A DNA stretch of 64,000 nt from Tillus elongatus (GCA_964006375.1 OZ023266.1:65784946-65848945), one strand, 5' to 3'; positions 41,001-54,149 are shown, counted from the stretch's first letter. Translations and numbers: made by a program. Notes: a model not told the origin generated them from the letters alone.

Positions 41001-41227
41001 AAAAAAAAAAGTTACAATTTTTGTCCTCGATGCGATACTTGTAAAATTAATGAACAAAAATAAAACCCAAAGCAGGCGTGTTTTTAATTTACGTTTATTA
41101 AAATCAAAAGGCTTGCATTTATGAATTCCTAAGACTTAATTTTTATTACAAGTGATTTTTCTTTATGTGATCCCGTATAAAAGTTGTAGTTGTTACTGCG
41201 CAATTTTTAACTTTCCTTTTGTTTCAG

Positions 41228-41295
41228 GTATGGCGTACAAATTTTTCTCAATAATGTTCATGCCAGTGATATCGAGCTCCCAACAAATATAAAAG
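41228..41295 (+). other. Possible short exon, 68 bp (weak)
   Basis: TTCCTTTTGTTTCAG precedes an open stretch reading [20 protein letters not shown], followed by AAAAG/GTACAG. GC content and the acceptor tract look exon-like. No protein family recognised, and its phase does not join simply with 19236-19368. Confidence 0.2.
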
Positions 41296-41345
41296 GTACA
41301 GTTGAAATTTAAATGTATATATAATTTTATAATTTGTTCACCTAA

Positions 41346-41819
<474 letters not shown>

Positions 41820-42269
41820 CTTGCAATTTATTTGAGCGAGAATACAGTCTACACCTTAATAATAATTTTACCCAAAAATTCCAACGTGTTTTTGTTAATT
41901 CACGTCATCTACTTTTTTTCTGATATGACTCACCTAAGTGAAAAAAAAACATATCAATGTTTTTAAAAAATTTCGGGACGTAGAAAATGCGTTGTGGTAG
42001 TGAATTTTCATTAAATGCTTCAAATTTGAATAATTCAATTTTCTATAAACTTAGAAAGTTTGGTTTTGGTGTGTAGTAATGCCTTTCCCAAAACAACATG
42101 TCCACCAAATTTCATTAAAATAGCTTTGTAATTTTCAAAGAAAAAAAAATTCGAAAGGAAGCTCAAAGTTTTGTTCGATTTTCATAGCTCACTCACCCAG
42201 CCATTAATAAAAGAAAGGTGCTTGCCGAGTTTCATCCAAATCGGTTAATTATTTTTTGAGTTATCGGTT

Positions 42270-42365
<96 letters not shown>

Positions 42366-42495
42366 CAAAATTGAAACTGATCCCGGATAAGGGTTCTAAG
42401 TCTCCTAGTTCGCGCTCATTTGAAAAAAAATTTGGAAAGTATCACCATCGATACCTCTCTATTAGTGATTTTTTTAAATAATAATTCACTAATGA
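41820..42495 (+). mobile_element. Deletion derivative: transposase start joined to repeat A, copy 2
   Basis: Same join as 24692-25190: GATATGACTCACCTAAGTGA (transposase start region), then GGGACGTAGAAAATGCGTTG, repeat A text, the array, ACTGATCCCGG and an end hairpin around AGTGATTTTTT...AATTCACT. This copy keeps both sides of the array, unlike the first. Confidence 0.6.
42272..42360. repeat. (TA)n array in the deletion derivative
   Basis: At the repeat A site after TTATCGGTTGG. Confidence 0.98.
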
Positions 42496-42499
42496 TGAT

Positions 42500-43475
42500 C
42501 GATTATGGTGAACCTATAATGACGTTTGTCGTTTATTCAATGAGGTTAACCCGGACCGCCCACCCCTTTACAGGTCTACGGTGGACAGACTTCACCAGAA
42601 ATTTACTGAAACAGGGAACGTAAAACATCGCCCCAAGTTCGGCCGCCCTATAACTGCTACTTTGGATGAAAAGAGACTGGATGTATTGCTTGCTGTACAA
42701 GAAACTCCCAAGACTTCTACATTGGAACTTGTTATAACGAACGTGATCTACAGACTTTCTGTATAGCGGATTTTGCACCAGGAAAAGTATTTTCCCTTTA
42801 AGCTTCAACTTTTTGCAGAGGACTTTGATAAAGGGATCCGATTTTGTGAACAAATATTTCAGATTATTAAACAAAATTTGCAACTATGTTGTTTTCTCTG
42901 ATGAAGCTACCTTTTGCCTTAACGTTATCGTAAACAGACACAATTGTCCAAATTGGTCTGCCAGTGACCTTGATTGGATGGAATTGATTCATACCCAATT
43001 CCCTTAAAAGCGGAATGTATGGGCCAGAATTGTTATTCATTATGTAATTGGACCCTTTTTCTTTGAAGGGGCCTTTACAAGTTCACGCCATCTAGGCTTA
43101 GTATGAAAAGATATTGTGCACCGTTTCAGCGAATTGTCTCAAAATGATGACCCCAATGTCTACTTTCAACAAGATGCCGCCCCACCTCATTTTAGTCGAG
43201 CGGTAAGCGAAAACCCTAATGTGACATTTGCTAACCGATGGATAGGCAGAAGACGACTAATTAAGTGGCCAGTTAGGTACCAAGATTTGTCTGCACTCGA
43301 TTTTTTCCCTGTGCTCATTTAAAAATCGTTGTTTACAACGATTGGCCTGCGAATTTTGAACCGTTGCGAGTCCGAATTGTGATAGCCTCTTAACAAGGGT
43401 TCATCAGTTCGACAAGAAGCTTTACTTTTGCCAAAAAGTTCAAGGGGCTCAATTTGAGCATCTTCTTCAATAAAG
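42500..43475 (+). pseudogene. DD41D-type transposase relic
   Basis: Frames in order: MDRLHQKFTETGNVKHRPKF (end of the first helix-turn-helix), VQETPKTSTLELV, DFDKGIRFCEQ, VVFSDEATFCLN (first catalytic block, intact), VNRHNCPNWSASDLDWMELI, VWARIVIHYVIGPFFFEG, YFQQDAAPPHFSRAVSE (second block intact), FANRWIGRRRLIKWPVRYQD with YQD replacing SPD, SALDFF (third aspartate kept), and EHLLQ-like text ending at about 43475. Several frameshifts and stops. Start region is lost in favour of the deletion derivative just upstream. Confidence 0.85.
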
Positions 43476-44899
43476 TAAGATCATTTTACCAAATAAATTT
43501 CATGAAGAGCCGATTGTTTTTATTCTTACCAAAGGCAACTTAAAAATAATGAATAAATACCATCAAAAAGTACACTGAATACGTCTTCCAAAAATTAGTT
43601 GCATGACTAATGTTGCTATTTAAGGAATTAGAGAGTTCTTACCCTTCAACAGAGGTGTGCTTTAAATAATTTCTAAAATGCCAATAAAATTTTCACAAAT
43701 AATCTCTTATGCATACCTACATCTTTTTACTGCGATTCCTTTCTCGGTTTAAAAGTTATGGTCTTGTTGTGTTACTGATGCTCAACCTGTATGTTAAGAT
43801 AAGTACGAAGATAGCAATTTACCAAAATCAATAAAAAACTCAAGCATTTATTTAAAAAACAACGGATATCCTAAAAATGAAGTTATGATAAATTGGAAAA
43901 AACTGAGTAGTATGCTTTTACGCGGGATATTTTCTGATGCATAGCTTTTGTGAATTCTTGTTACCTGTATCATATTCAAAACTCAAAAATCGTACAAAAT
44001 GACATATACCAATTTAATACACACAAAAAACAGAAAAAAAACAAATACCTACAAATATTTGGTCAAATAAACATATGTCCATATTTAAATGATAGTGTTA
44101 AACTCTACTCCCTGCCACAGCTATAATCGTCACTAATAAGTTCGGTCTCTAATATAATCAGATATGCCGATAATATAGGTTGAAGCATAAGATAAAACGC
44201 TTTATTAATTGAATCAGCAAGATCAAATTTGGTCAAAGCAAATAAAATTGGGATACCAAGAAAACAATACAGGCTATCTAGATGGCTACTTTATGTATCT
44301 TCTCGTCCCAATCCATTTGGTTTCGTTTAATTAATACTTCCGGAGTCAACTCTAATGTAATTTGCGATTGTATACTTGGAAGCACTAACATGCAAATGAG
44401 GTAATTTCTAACATTTTTAGGTCGTGATCTCATTTAGGTGCACGCAATACATAGATCACAATAAAAGGCCTAAGTAGGTAGGTAGGAAGAACACAAGACA
44501 AACATTTACCCAGAGAATTACGTGCCGTTATCTGCAGAATTCAACCTCGACCCAAAAATCAAGAAAAGGAACAACACCAAATGGGGTAATATCTCATATT
44601 TGCTTTTACTCGGTTGAAATAGAAACAGGCCTCTGTTTCAGTGTGGTCTCCAAAAAGCATGTATTCAAAAATCAAAGAAAAACTACAACAATACGCGGTT
44701 CATGTGACAAAATGTAAAACCCACAATTATTGTTCAGTTTTTTACAATAATAATATTATATTTTATTATAGAGCCTAAGTAGGAACAACACTAATTCAAG
44801 AAAAATGCTGCCAAGGCAGCAGAGAAAAATTATTTTACTATTTTAATTGAGTTCATATGTGTTGTTATATTATGTCACATTTTACAAAGAACGTTACGT
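43476..44899. other. AT-rich, nothing recognised
   Basis: About 1.4 kb without credible frames or family matches. Confidence 0.5.
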
Positions 44900-45560
<661 letters not shown>

Positions 45561-46749
45561 CAGTAGAAGTATCTCTAGACCAGGGAACATAGGTTAAAAA
45601 GGGGATGTATTCTAATTAATTCTCGGAACGCTGAAAACGGTTTAAATCTATTCATTTGCATGTAAAAAGAGTTTATTGAAGTTGGCACCAATTTTCTGCT
45701 TATGTGGTATAAGGGGTGTCCAAACAAACTGCAAAATTTTCGTACTTTTGTTAGTTTTTCACTATAACTAAAATGAATTTCTAGGAAAAGGTCATTATTT
45801 TTTAAGTACGCAAAATTCTGCGTCGAATAGGTACAATATGTTTGATTTCTTTGAAGTTTTAAAGAATATATTCGAGCTCAAATACTTCATTTTTGCGATG
45901 TAAAATGTATTATATGAAATAAATGTGAGGCTACATTGTGGTTTGATGCGGGTTTTTTATTAGTGTACGTTGAAGTGCCCTTTTGTGAAAAGGATGACGA
46001 ATTCACAATATTTCATCCATGGTGATAGTTTACACGGACAGGTGACGACAACAATATTTCATCCATGGTGATAGTTTACAAGGACAGACGATGACAGTAA
46101 AAGAGCTATCCTAACTTTTATTGACAGCAGTAAAAAAATAAGGATAAGGGATTTGTTTTGTTGGCGGATAAGACTTCCGTAATTGTTCATGAAAAATTCA
46201 GAAAAACCTACAACAGGCAGTGGTACACTGGCTGCAGTAGCTGAGCATTCTTCTGGAACTGGCAGGCTAGAAGATCTAATGAACGTTGTTTGATTTCAAG
46301 AGACACTATTTGTTGTGCAGAAAGGAAGCCTCCAATAAACTCTTAATTTAAAAAAATAAACCAATCAAAACTAGAAAAAGGTTGTGTAGTGTTTATATGA
46401 TTTCAAGCAAATTATTACCGATGCAGCTAAAACAATAAGAAAAAATGATGAATGAAGTAAAGCTGTTGTTTTTCAAATTAAAACTGAGACTGATATTGTT
46501 TGCTCTGAAGGAAGGTATGATGGATAATGCTGTAAAGATTATTTTGGAGGATGAGTACAATCGGGAACAAAGCGAGGCCGCCCAGATGTTAAGGAAATGA
46601 CGGCTGCAGTTGAATACATACGCAGTTATCTTACCACCAATGAATTATGAGAAAATCACGTAAATATGTTTACTATGATTCATTGATTGTTGTTGCCCTT
46701 ACTTGGTGAAACTTGTCCATACTACATAGACTTGGAAACTACTTCTCTG
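45561..46749. other. No gene recognised; 43-bp direct repeat
   Basis: CAATATTTCATCCATGGTGA plus TAGTTTACA and GGACAG occurs twice at about 46007-46047 and 46050-46087. The rest is unrecognised. Confidence 0.5.
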
Positions 46750-47207
46750 GCTTCACTGTTGGTTTTCTTTGGTGAAGGACGTAGCCAGCGCGTAAGCTAA
46801 CTGAAGCAAGTGGCCCTTACGAATTCTGTATGTTCTAGGATGTTCTTCAACGTTTCTGTGACCATAGTTTCGCTGCTTGACAGCATTCTCAGACAGATTA
46901 AAATTGAATTAGTACGAAATCATGACAACTACAAATAAAGATCTGTTGCTGTGTTATGATATGATATTTTGATCAAAAAATTTATCAAAATGAAAATAAA
47001 AAATGAAACACAGATGACAGATAAAGCTTTCAAAATGTCTACGTGATGTATGTCAATATTTAACATAAAAATAGAACTAGCCTACAATAACTATGATACC
47101 AGTTACAACAATAAAATAACTAAACAATAACAATATAAAAGCAGTCTCTATGCAACGAAAATATCGAAATGCATCAACTCATTATCTTATTACAACTTTT
47201 TTGAAAG
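46750..47207 (-). other. Probable 3' region of a Penelope-like relic
   Basis: On the minus strand this follows the GIY-YIG domain at 47208-47580. It holds a hairpin motif at about 46868-46921: UCUGU, CUGAGAAU, GCUG/CAGC stem, GAAAC, UAUGGUC, ACAGA. That resembles a hammerhead with a one-base-long core error. I recall CTGA(A/G)GATG-stem-CGAAAC motifs near the 3' ends of Penelope-like elements. Non-coding as far as seen. Confidence 0.35.
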
Positions 47208-47580
47208 AATAGTTAAATTTATTTCTTGGACTTATTGAATTAGAAAGAAGAATATCCAAGAAAGGGGAATTCATTAAATCAGTTTGCTCGTTTAAAACAA
47301 GGTAGATATTTTCGTGTATGTGCTTTTTTACTTCCAAAGCTTCAAAAAAGTCTAGTTTACGCTTGTCATTATAAAAATGTTGTGGTTGTATGCGGTTATT
47401 TACTGTAGGTCTATGTTCGGTATTAATAATATGTTTTGCAAATGTAGATTTGTCAGCGTGGTTATTTTTAGATGCATAAATATGTTCTTTGTATCGGGTG
47501 TTAAAATTTCTAGAAGTTTAACCTATGTAGATTGCGTTACAATGTGTACAAGCTAATTTATAAACCCCGAATGATGGGAA
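47208..47580 (-). pseudogene. Penelope-like GIY-YIG endonuclease domain
   Basis: Minus-strand translation: GVYKLACTHCNAIYIG (GIY-YIG written as GVY...IYIG, with a CxxC zinc motif), one stop in place of the usual Q, TSRNFNTRYKEHIYASKN, HADKSTFAKHIINTEHRPTV, then a long C-terminal stretch with LDFFEALEVKKHIHENIYLV. This is the nicking endonuclease that Penelope-like retroelements carry after their reverse transcriptase. The reverse transcriptase is missing: upstream (47581-47610) the sequence changes to a plus-strand LINE. One in-frame stop only, so decay is mild. It gives a plausible source family for the hammerhead units in the window. Confidence 0.75.
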
Positions 47581-47607
47581 CAAAAAACGACTCATCTCAA
47601 TGCTAGT

Positions 47608-48475
47608 TTAGAGATTTGCTAATAAATACATCGCCGTCGGACAGGCCGCAGAGGATGCCAGCAAACCATTGTCAGAATGGCTATTGAAAATGGTTCACTG
47701 TCTAGCATCTTACAATGGAGGCATATTCCCTAGTAATTGGAAAACTGCTCGAGTACAACCCGTCCCCAAAAAAGGAACCAAAGCGCTTCCTAGCAACTAC
47801 AGGCCTACTTCTCTCCTTTTAGTCGTCTCTAAAGTGATGGAAAAGTATATAAACACCAAATTACTAAAATTTCTTTAAAAACATAATCTAATCCACGACA
47901 GGCAGTATGGATTCCGTCAGCGCAGATCACCTGCCGACCACCTTTCCTTTGTCACCCATTCTTGGAACAAGTCTATGGAATTACACGGTGAATCCCAGAT
48001 TGTCGCTCTAGACATATCTAAAGCACTAGACCAGTTCTGGCACACGACGCTGCTGAATAAACTTCCGGCCTATGGCCTACCACCAAAACTCTGTACCTGG
48101 ACAGCAAATTTCCTCACCAACAAGAACATTTCTGTTGTCGTGGATGGCCATTCCTCTAAACTGTATCCAATTAATGCAGGAGTCCCTTAAGGTTCAGCTT
48201 TAACCCCTACTTGTTTCTACTCCACATCAATTACCTCCTCTCTAGCACATCCACCCCAGTTCACAGTTACGCGGACGACAGCACCCTCCACTCAAATATA
48301 CTGTATTCTAAGCCTGTATCTTTAGCCCAATTAGATAAGCATCGCAGACTCATGGAGGGTTCTGTCTCTGTAGATCTCCAAAAAATATTAGACTGGGGAA
48401 GTAGAAATCTTGTACAATTCAACTCCACCAAATCGCAATATTGCTTTGTATGTCATAAGAGATATACGGGCGCAT
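47608..48475 (+). pseudogene. LINE reverse transcriptase fragment, plus copy
   Basis: Visible in order: LASYNGGIFPSNWKTARVQP, VPKKGTKALPSNYRPTSLL, a stop at FL, HDRQYGFRQRRSPADHLS, VALDISKALDQFWHTTLLNK (motif A with D kept), LPAYGLPPKL, ISVVVDGHSSKLYPINAGVP then a stop for Q, and after a frameshift SYADDSTLHSN (active site) and LQKILDWGSRNLVQFNSTKS. It ends abruptly at about 48475. It faces a related copy on the minus strand (48480-49985) tail to tail. Jockey-like by general feel; clade not certain. Confidence 0.85.
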
Positions 48476-48479
48476 GATT

Positions 48480-49985
48480 TGACGCTATATGACTTTTTTA
48501 TTTTTTTATTTCAACAACACACCACGAGGGCTCACAGCCTAAATACTATCGTACTGTGGGTGTCAACAAGGAGGAAAGAGGCAGCTTGTTAATTCTGGAC
48601 TTGAAGGTTTGGAGGTTCGAAGGAGAAGGAAAAATATGTGCCGGTAACGAATTCCACAACTTGGAAGTCCTTGGGACAAAAGAGCGGGCATAACAAGATG
48701 TTCTATGTCTCGTGACCTGGACAGTAAAAGGATGCATTCGCTCTGTTACCCTGGTAGATCTGTTGGGGGCAGCAGGGGGAGGAGCTATGAAAGAAAGCTC
48801 CTCTGAGCAGTGCCCGTGAAGATATCTATAAAAGAGAGAGAGAGAGAGAGAGAGGTCGCCAACGGCACTTCGGTGGGCAAGGAATGGCAGCCTTTGGGTA
48901 AGGGTAAGGTCACCGATGAGACGTATAGCTCTCTTCTAAATGGAGTCCAGGATAGCGAGTGTAGAAGCGGCAGCGGCACCCCAGATGTGGGAGCAGTATT
49001 CAAGGTTGGCCTTATTTGTGAAGTATATAAGGTATCGAGATTAGCTGGTAAAAAATATTTGCGAGCCCGGAAGAGGAAACCTTGTTTCTTAGCAGCCGCT
49101 TCTGCAATTGATGTGACATGTTGGTGGCAATTGAGATTTCGATCCACAGAAATGCCAACAAGTGAAAAGGACTCATTACTTTGAATAACTTGGTTATTCA
49201 TTGTGATTGGTCTAGGGCTGGTGTATCTCTTATGAGATAGAAAGGAAGACTGAGATTTGGTGGAGTTGAATTTTACAAGATTTCTACTTCCCTAGTCCAA
49301 TATTTTTTGGAGATCCACACAGACAGAACCCTTCATGAGTCTGCGATCCTATCTAATTGAGCTAAAGAGACAGGCTTAGAATATTGTATATTTGAGTGGA
49401 GGGTGCTGTCATCCGCGTCACTGTGAACTGGGTTGGATATGCTAGAGAGAAGGTCATTGATGTGGAGAAGAAACAAAGTAGGGGCTAAAGCTGAACCTTG
49501 AGGGACTCCTGAATTAATTGGATAGGGTTTAGAAGAATAGCCATCCACGACAACGGAAATGCTCCGGTTGAAGAGGAAATTTGCATGTACAGAGTTTTGG
49601 TGGTAGGCCATAGGCCATAAGTTTATTAAGCAGCGCTGCGTGCCAGGCCCGGTCGAATGCTTTGGATATGTCTAGAGCGATAATCTGGGATTCCCCATGA
49701 AGTTCCATAGACTTGCTCCAAGAATGGGTGACAAGGAAAGGAGGTCGGCATTTGATCTGCGCTGACGGAATTCATACTGCCTGTCGTGGATTTGTCTGTG
49801 TTTTTCAGGAAATTTTAGTAATTCGGTGTTTATATACTTTTCCATCACTTTAGAGACGACTGAGTGGAGAGAAATAGGCCTATAGTTGCTAGGAAGCGCT
49901 TTGGATCCTTTCTTGGGGACGGGTTGTACTAGAGCAGTTTTCCAGTTACTAGTGAATATGCCTCTATTGTCTCATATATTCAAAC
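48480..49985 (-). pseudogene. LINE reverse transcriptase, minus copy with C-terminus
   Basis: From 49985: LPSNYRPISLHSVVSKVMEK, HDRQYEFRQRRSNAD, AYHQNSVHANFLFNRSISVV, NSGVPQGSALAPTLFLLHIN, HSDADDSTLHSN (YADD changed to DADD), then the C-terminal part with LVGISVDRNLNCHQHVTSIA and, near 48600-48737, RTSKLWNSLPAHIFPSPSNL. Frameshifts are frequent. It covers the homologous part of the plus copy (arms 47712-48468 and 49203-49973) plus 700 bases of 3' sequence lying in the loop. An (AG)n run occurs at 48831-48854. Confidence 0.85.
48831..48854. repeat. (AG)n run
   Basis: About 12 AG units inside the minus LINE's C-terminal region; on the minus strand it encodes a Leu-Ser repeat. Confidence 0.95.
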
Positions 49986-51703
49986 ATATTTTTTATTTCA
50001 TATCATAGATTTAACATTGCGAAAATAAGGTTCAAGACATGATTTTAAAAAAATTTAAAAAATTATCGTTCTTTCTAAAGTCTTAACGAAATTTTAAACG
50101 TCTGATGCCCGTTCGATGTAGAATTTTACCTGCTTCAGTTTATACTCGAACAATATTTCCCTAGAAATGCATCTTTTAGGAGTTATTAGTAAAAAAACTT
50201 TAAAAAGTCCCAAAATTGTGAAGTTTTTTGAACACAACTTATACAGCACAAGCCTAAATTTGGTGCAAACCTCAATAAACTATTTTTACATGCAAATGGA
50301 GAGATTAAAACCATTTTCAACTTTCCAAGAATTAATTAGCCTACAAATCCTATGTTTCCAGGCCTACTAGTGCAGTTATGAGAAACGTCATTTTTCACTT
50401 TTTTTTTGTTAAAAAAATATTTTGTTATTACTTTGGTATTAGGTACGTTTATTGTTTTAGAATTATTAGTATAGTTTAGGTCAATAAAAAAATAATGAAC
50501 TTGTATATTGGCTGATGACAAACCAAAAACACAAATGATTAACGATGTAAGCGACTTTCAATTTTCAATATCTAATGTGTACATAAGAAGCCAATGTTCC
50601 TTGAATATTCATTAGTCAATGTCAAACGTCCTTACATCCTTCCTTTACCAATCAATAACCCGTCTCCACAATGAAGCATTTCCATTTAGTCGGCTGTGTT
50701 CTGTCTGCTTCTTAGTGTCGACTTGCCATAAGCAAAATAAATATTTACGCAGAAATAAAGTCATTGTTTGCTATCTTTTACACAATCTGGTGACACAGCC
50801 AAACCAGTAAGCAATAAAAATAAGTGTTTTCGGTCAGAAATATTCTAAATATTTAAGGGTCAACTGAACAATAATTGTATCTTATGAAAGCACAACCTAA
50901 ATCATTAATGAAAAAAAAAACCAAATGATCTCAATTAGTGTTTGCTATTTAAAAATAGATCTTTTCTAATTTGAAGCTGTGCTTAATCATTCTGTATGCA
51001 AAGAAACAAACATAATAGTACATTTGTGTTTCGGAATAATGGTGTGTTCGTTCCATTATAGTCTGTAGTTGTTTTCAATCTTCTGTGACCTTATTCTGCA
51101 TTCTTGGTTATTCTTAAAGCTCTGGTTAAATTCTCCCGAAGCTGCTAATGTGTTGCTCAACAAACTACTGTTTCCAAGTTGAAAGAAATTCCATTTATGT
51201 ACACAGCATTTGCACTCGGAACTCTGTTCTACTTTAAAAGATTCTCAAAGAGCTTTTGCATGTGTTGTTTTATTTAAGCGAAACCAAACGTTACTTACTT
51301 TGAAAGATTATTACGGTTGGTTTTTGAGAGCCTAGTACTAAAATAAACAAGTCAACCGAACCTACTAAAATACCGATAGAAATTAAGGATAGATTTATAG
51401 CAGAAATATTTTTTATGTCACAAATCAAATAGAAAACACAAGGCTGTATAATTTCATATAATCGTCGACTTTTACTACATATTTTTTGCGAAATAATTAA
51501 TTTGTCCTGCGCCTATAGAAGCAGTGTATACTTTAATATGATTTTCAGTGGTTACTAACTTAATATCATAAACACCTAATGTTAAATACAGATGTAGATA
51601 CTCCTTTTCTGGCTTTACAAGTGCTTGTCCTCCTCTCTTTCGAGTTTAACGGCATCGTCAGGTTGCAATGAAACAAACAACCACATGCGAAGAAACAGAA
51701 GAA

Positions 51704-51705
<2 letters not shown>
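49986..51705. other. AT-rich, nothing recognised
   Basis: About 1.7 kb with only short frames and no recognised family. Confidence 0.5.

Positions 51706-51785
<80 letters not shown>
51706..51785. repeat. (TA)n array
   Basis: Uninterrupted TA array in unrecognised sequence. Confidence 0.98.
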
Positions 51786-51789
<4 letters not shown>

Positions 51790-52149
51790 TTGTTAAAATG
51801 TTGTTGTGTTCTTCAGGGTTCTGGATTTGTTAACTAACAAAACACAGCTTTTTAAACTACTACGTTATTGTAATTCACTTTTTCCAGACAATAAATACAC
51901 CAACTAAAATAGTTCTCTATTAAGAAATATCTATAGAACCGTATTTTAGTATTGGCCTTCTATTACCGCTTATTCTGTACCAACACCGAATCACTCTATC
52001 TGCGGCTAATTTATTTATACCGCCCATAGAGGTTCCAGACCTTTCTACATTGTTCCATATCTGCCAATTTTCGTTCCTTCTAAAAATATAATTCCAAAGT
52101 GTTCGTTGCTACCAACACCCTCTACAAGCTGATCATAGAGGTAATACTC
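51786..52149. other. Nothing recognised
   Basis: Non-coding; no family recognised. Confidence 0.45.
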
Positions 52150-52480
52150 TTCTATGAACAAAACTTTCATAGACCAGGATGCAGCACTGTCCCCTTCTTA
52201 CGTTCAAACGTCCGGGTCGAGTTTCAACATTTCTTGGTATGACGTAAGTCTGTGCATATGGACCACCTTTATCCTGCTCTGTGGGCTACTCTGAATGCGA
52301 TTTACAGTTTACCCTGTCTCCAAAATACAACCAGTTATAAATTACTTCTGACACTAATCTTCCAGATATTCCCAAGCTGCTATTCTATTCTGTAAAATAT
52401 CTTCTCTAACAGCTTGAGAATCCCACTTCGAACACCAGTTAACCAGAAAGACTGAAGTATCTATTTTTCATGCAAACATC
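52150..52480 (-). pseudogene. Ty3/gypsy integrase C-terminal relic
   Basis: Minus strand, about 52310-52240: VNRIQSSPQSRIKVVHMHRL then TSYQEMLKLD, the end of a gypsy-type integrase (the usual form is YRIQ...PR...KVVHVDRLKPY). Beyond it, open text VLFIEEYYLYDQLVEGVGSN and GIIFLEGTKIGRY leads to a stop. Two stops interrupt. The catalytic core is not present. Confidence 0.5.
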
Positions 52481-52809
52481 AACACTTTGTCTCACCCATC
52501 CTTAGGTGTTGTTAAAGAAAAAAATCATTAATCCTTTATTTTGAAAAATATTTGTATTGTGTTTTGGGTATCAAATTTTCTTATACAAACTTTCATCCCT
52601 TATTTTATTTTACGCTTTTAAGAATTGATTTTTTGTAAATGCTGTTACAAGTATTTTATTATTTAAAATTCTTAAAGCTAATTCCGCTTTTGACGGCTTT
52701 AACTTAAAAATATACTACATTCCCATTCTTATTTTACCTCTTTAGAAGTGGAATTTCGGGAAACAAGTATTTTTATATATTACACATTATTCATGTTGCA
52801 TGTATAACC
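52481..52809. other. AT-rich, nothing recognised
   Basis: Non-coding sequence up to the abrupt GC-rich boundary of the rRNA block. Confidence 0.5.
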
Positions 52810-53908
52810 CGGCAAACAAATACCGCCCGCACCTATTGCGGTATCGTAGGTGCGCGCGCGCGTGCTGCTTGCCGCGATTCCTGCCTCGCCCTGGGTCTCG
52901 TCTAACCGACAAGACGAATCCCCAAGAAAATGGTTGAGTCTCAACAAATTTCAGCGTGGAAACTGCTCTGGTAGTGGTCTACAGACAATTCCGAGTTCCG
53001 ACATCGAAACATATCTTTACCCATGATAGGCCCCTAGGGTCGGACATGACAAGGATCGACCGCGACGACATTAACGTCGAACACCTAATAAAGTCACATT
53101 ATTTGATCCTTTCGACTCCAGAAACTCCTATAGGTATCGTTGCCACCTTTGTCTAAAAAGGATACAGCCCTAGAGGCGTTCTGGCATAATCCCACGGATG
53201 GTAGCTTCGCACCACCGCCGGCTCGAGCGAGTGCGTGAACCAAATGTCCAAACCTGCGGTTCTTCACATACTGAGCAGGATTAATATCGAAGCGACGAGT
53301 CATCAGTGGGGTAAAACCAACCTGTCTCACGACGGTTTAAACCTAGCTCACGTTCCCTATGGGCGAGTGAGCAATCCGACGCTTGGCGAATTCTGCTTCG
53401 GAATGATAAGAGGAGCCGACAGCGAAGGATCGAAAAGCGACGTCGCTATGAACGCTTCGCCGCGACAAGCCAGTTATCGCTGTGGTAACTTTTCTGACAC
53501 CTCTTGCTGAAAACTCTTCAAGCCAAAAGGATCGATAGGCCGTGTTTTCGCAGTCCCTATGCGTACTGAACATCGGTATCAAGACAGCTTATGCCCTTTT
53601 GCTCTACGCGAGGTTTCCGTCCTCGCTGAGCTGGCCTTAGGACACCTGCGGCATTCTTTGGCAGATGTACCGCTCCAGTCAAACTCCCCGCCTGACGGTG
53701 TCCTCGAAGCGGATCCCGCATGATCTTAATGCGGCGACCGTAACGATGACGCGAACGTCAACGGAATGGAACCACGCGAAACGGAACGCACCGAAAGACG
53801 CTGCTTACAAAGCACGGAACGCCACTCTGTGCGTTTGGCTCCAGAACACCGTGAGAGCCGCCGCACGTGAGCGAACGGGGCTCGACCTCACCGAGTAAGT
53901 AAAGAAAC
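52810..53908 (-). pseudogene. 28S rRNA 3' third with adjoining spacer, pseudogene
   Basis: A GC-rich island. The minus strand from 53908 reads as 28S rRNA: TTTACTTACTCGGTGAGG, then GGCGGGGAGTTTGACTGG, GCAGGTGTCCTAAGGCCAGC, CGATAACTGGCTTGT, CATAGCGACGTCGCTTTTTC, AGGGAACGTGAGCTAGG, GGTGGTGCGAAGCTACCATC, GAACGCCTCTAGGG, GCAGTTTCCACGCTG and the 3'-terminal GGATTCGTCTTGTCGG at about 52910. GC-rich spacer-like sequence (GCGCGCGC) follows to 52810. The sarcin-ricin loop (expected AGTACGAGAGGA) reads AGTATGTGAAGA at 53260-53272, and other invariant sites are changed, so it is not a working gene. It is a single fragment, not an rDNA repeat. Confidence 0.92.
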
Positions 53909-54149
53909 AATGAATACTTGAATACAAATGAAAAGAACTCTACAGATTTGGTTGTATACTATATTGTATCTGTAACAGTCGACTGATGATAACAATTATC
54001 TGCTGTGTAACCTGTGTGATAAAAACTAATCAAGCATAAGTTTGTTCTTTTTTGCGATACAATCTACAGATAATAGTAGTAAATTTATATGTTGGTTGTC
54101 AAGCATAGGTGTGTATTCTGTGTAATACTTAATATGGCGATATATTTAT
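53909..54149. other. Nothing recognised
   Basis: Short AT-rich stretch between the rRNA block and a transposase relic. Confidence 0.45.

Noticed and set aside
46868..46921. Complete hammerhead ribozyme downstream of the GIY-YIG domain
   Set aside because: The core reads CUGAGAAU in place of CUGANGA, one base too long and missing the G8-A9 arrangement, so I list it only as a hammerhead-like hairpin.
48810..49184. 124-codon plus frame starting MPVKISIKERE
   Set aside because: It is antisense to the C-terminal region of the minus-strand LINE, and its start encodes the (AG)n run.
53094..53582. Several 60-90 codon frames in the GC-rich block, including the minus frame at 53582-53343
   Set aside because: They lie in 28S rRNA sequence. 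Such frames from rRNA are often misannotated as proteins; the rRNA reading explains them fully.
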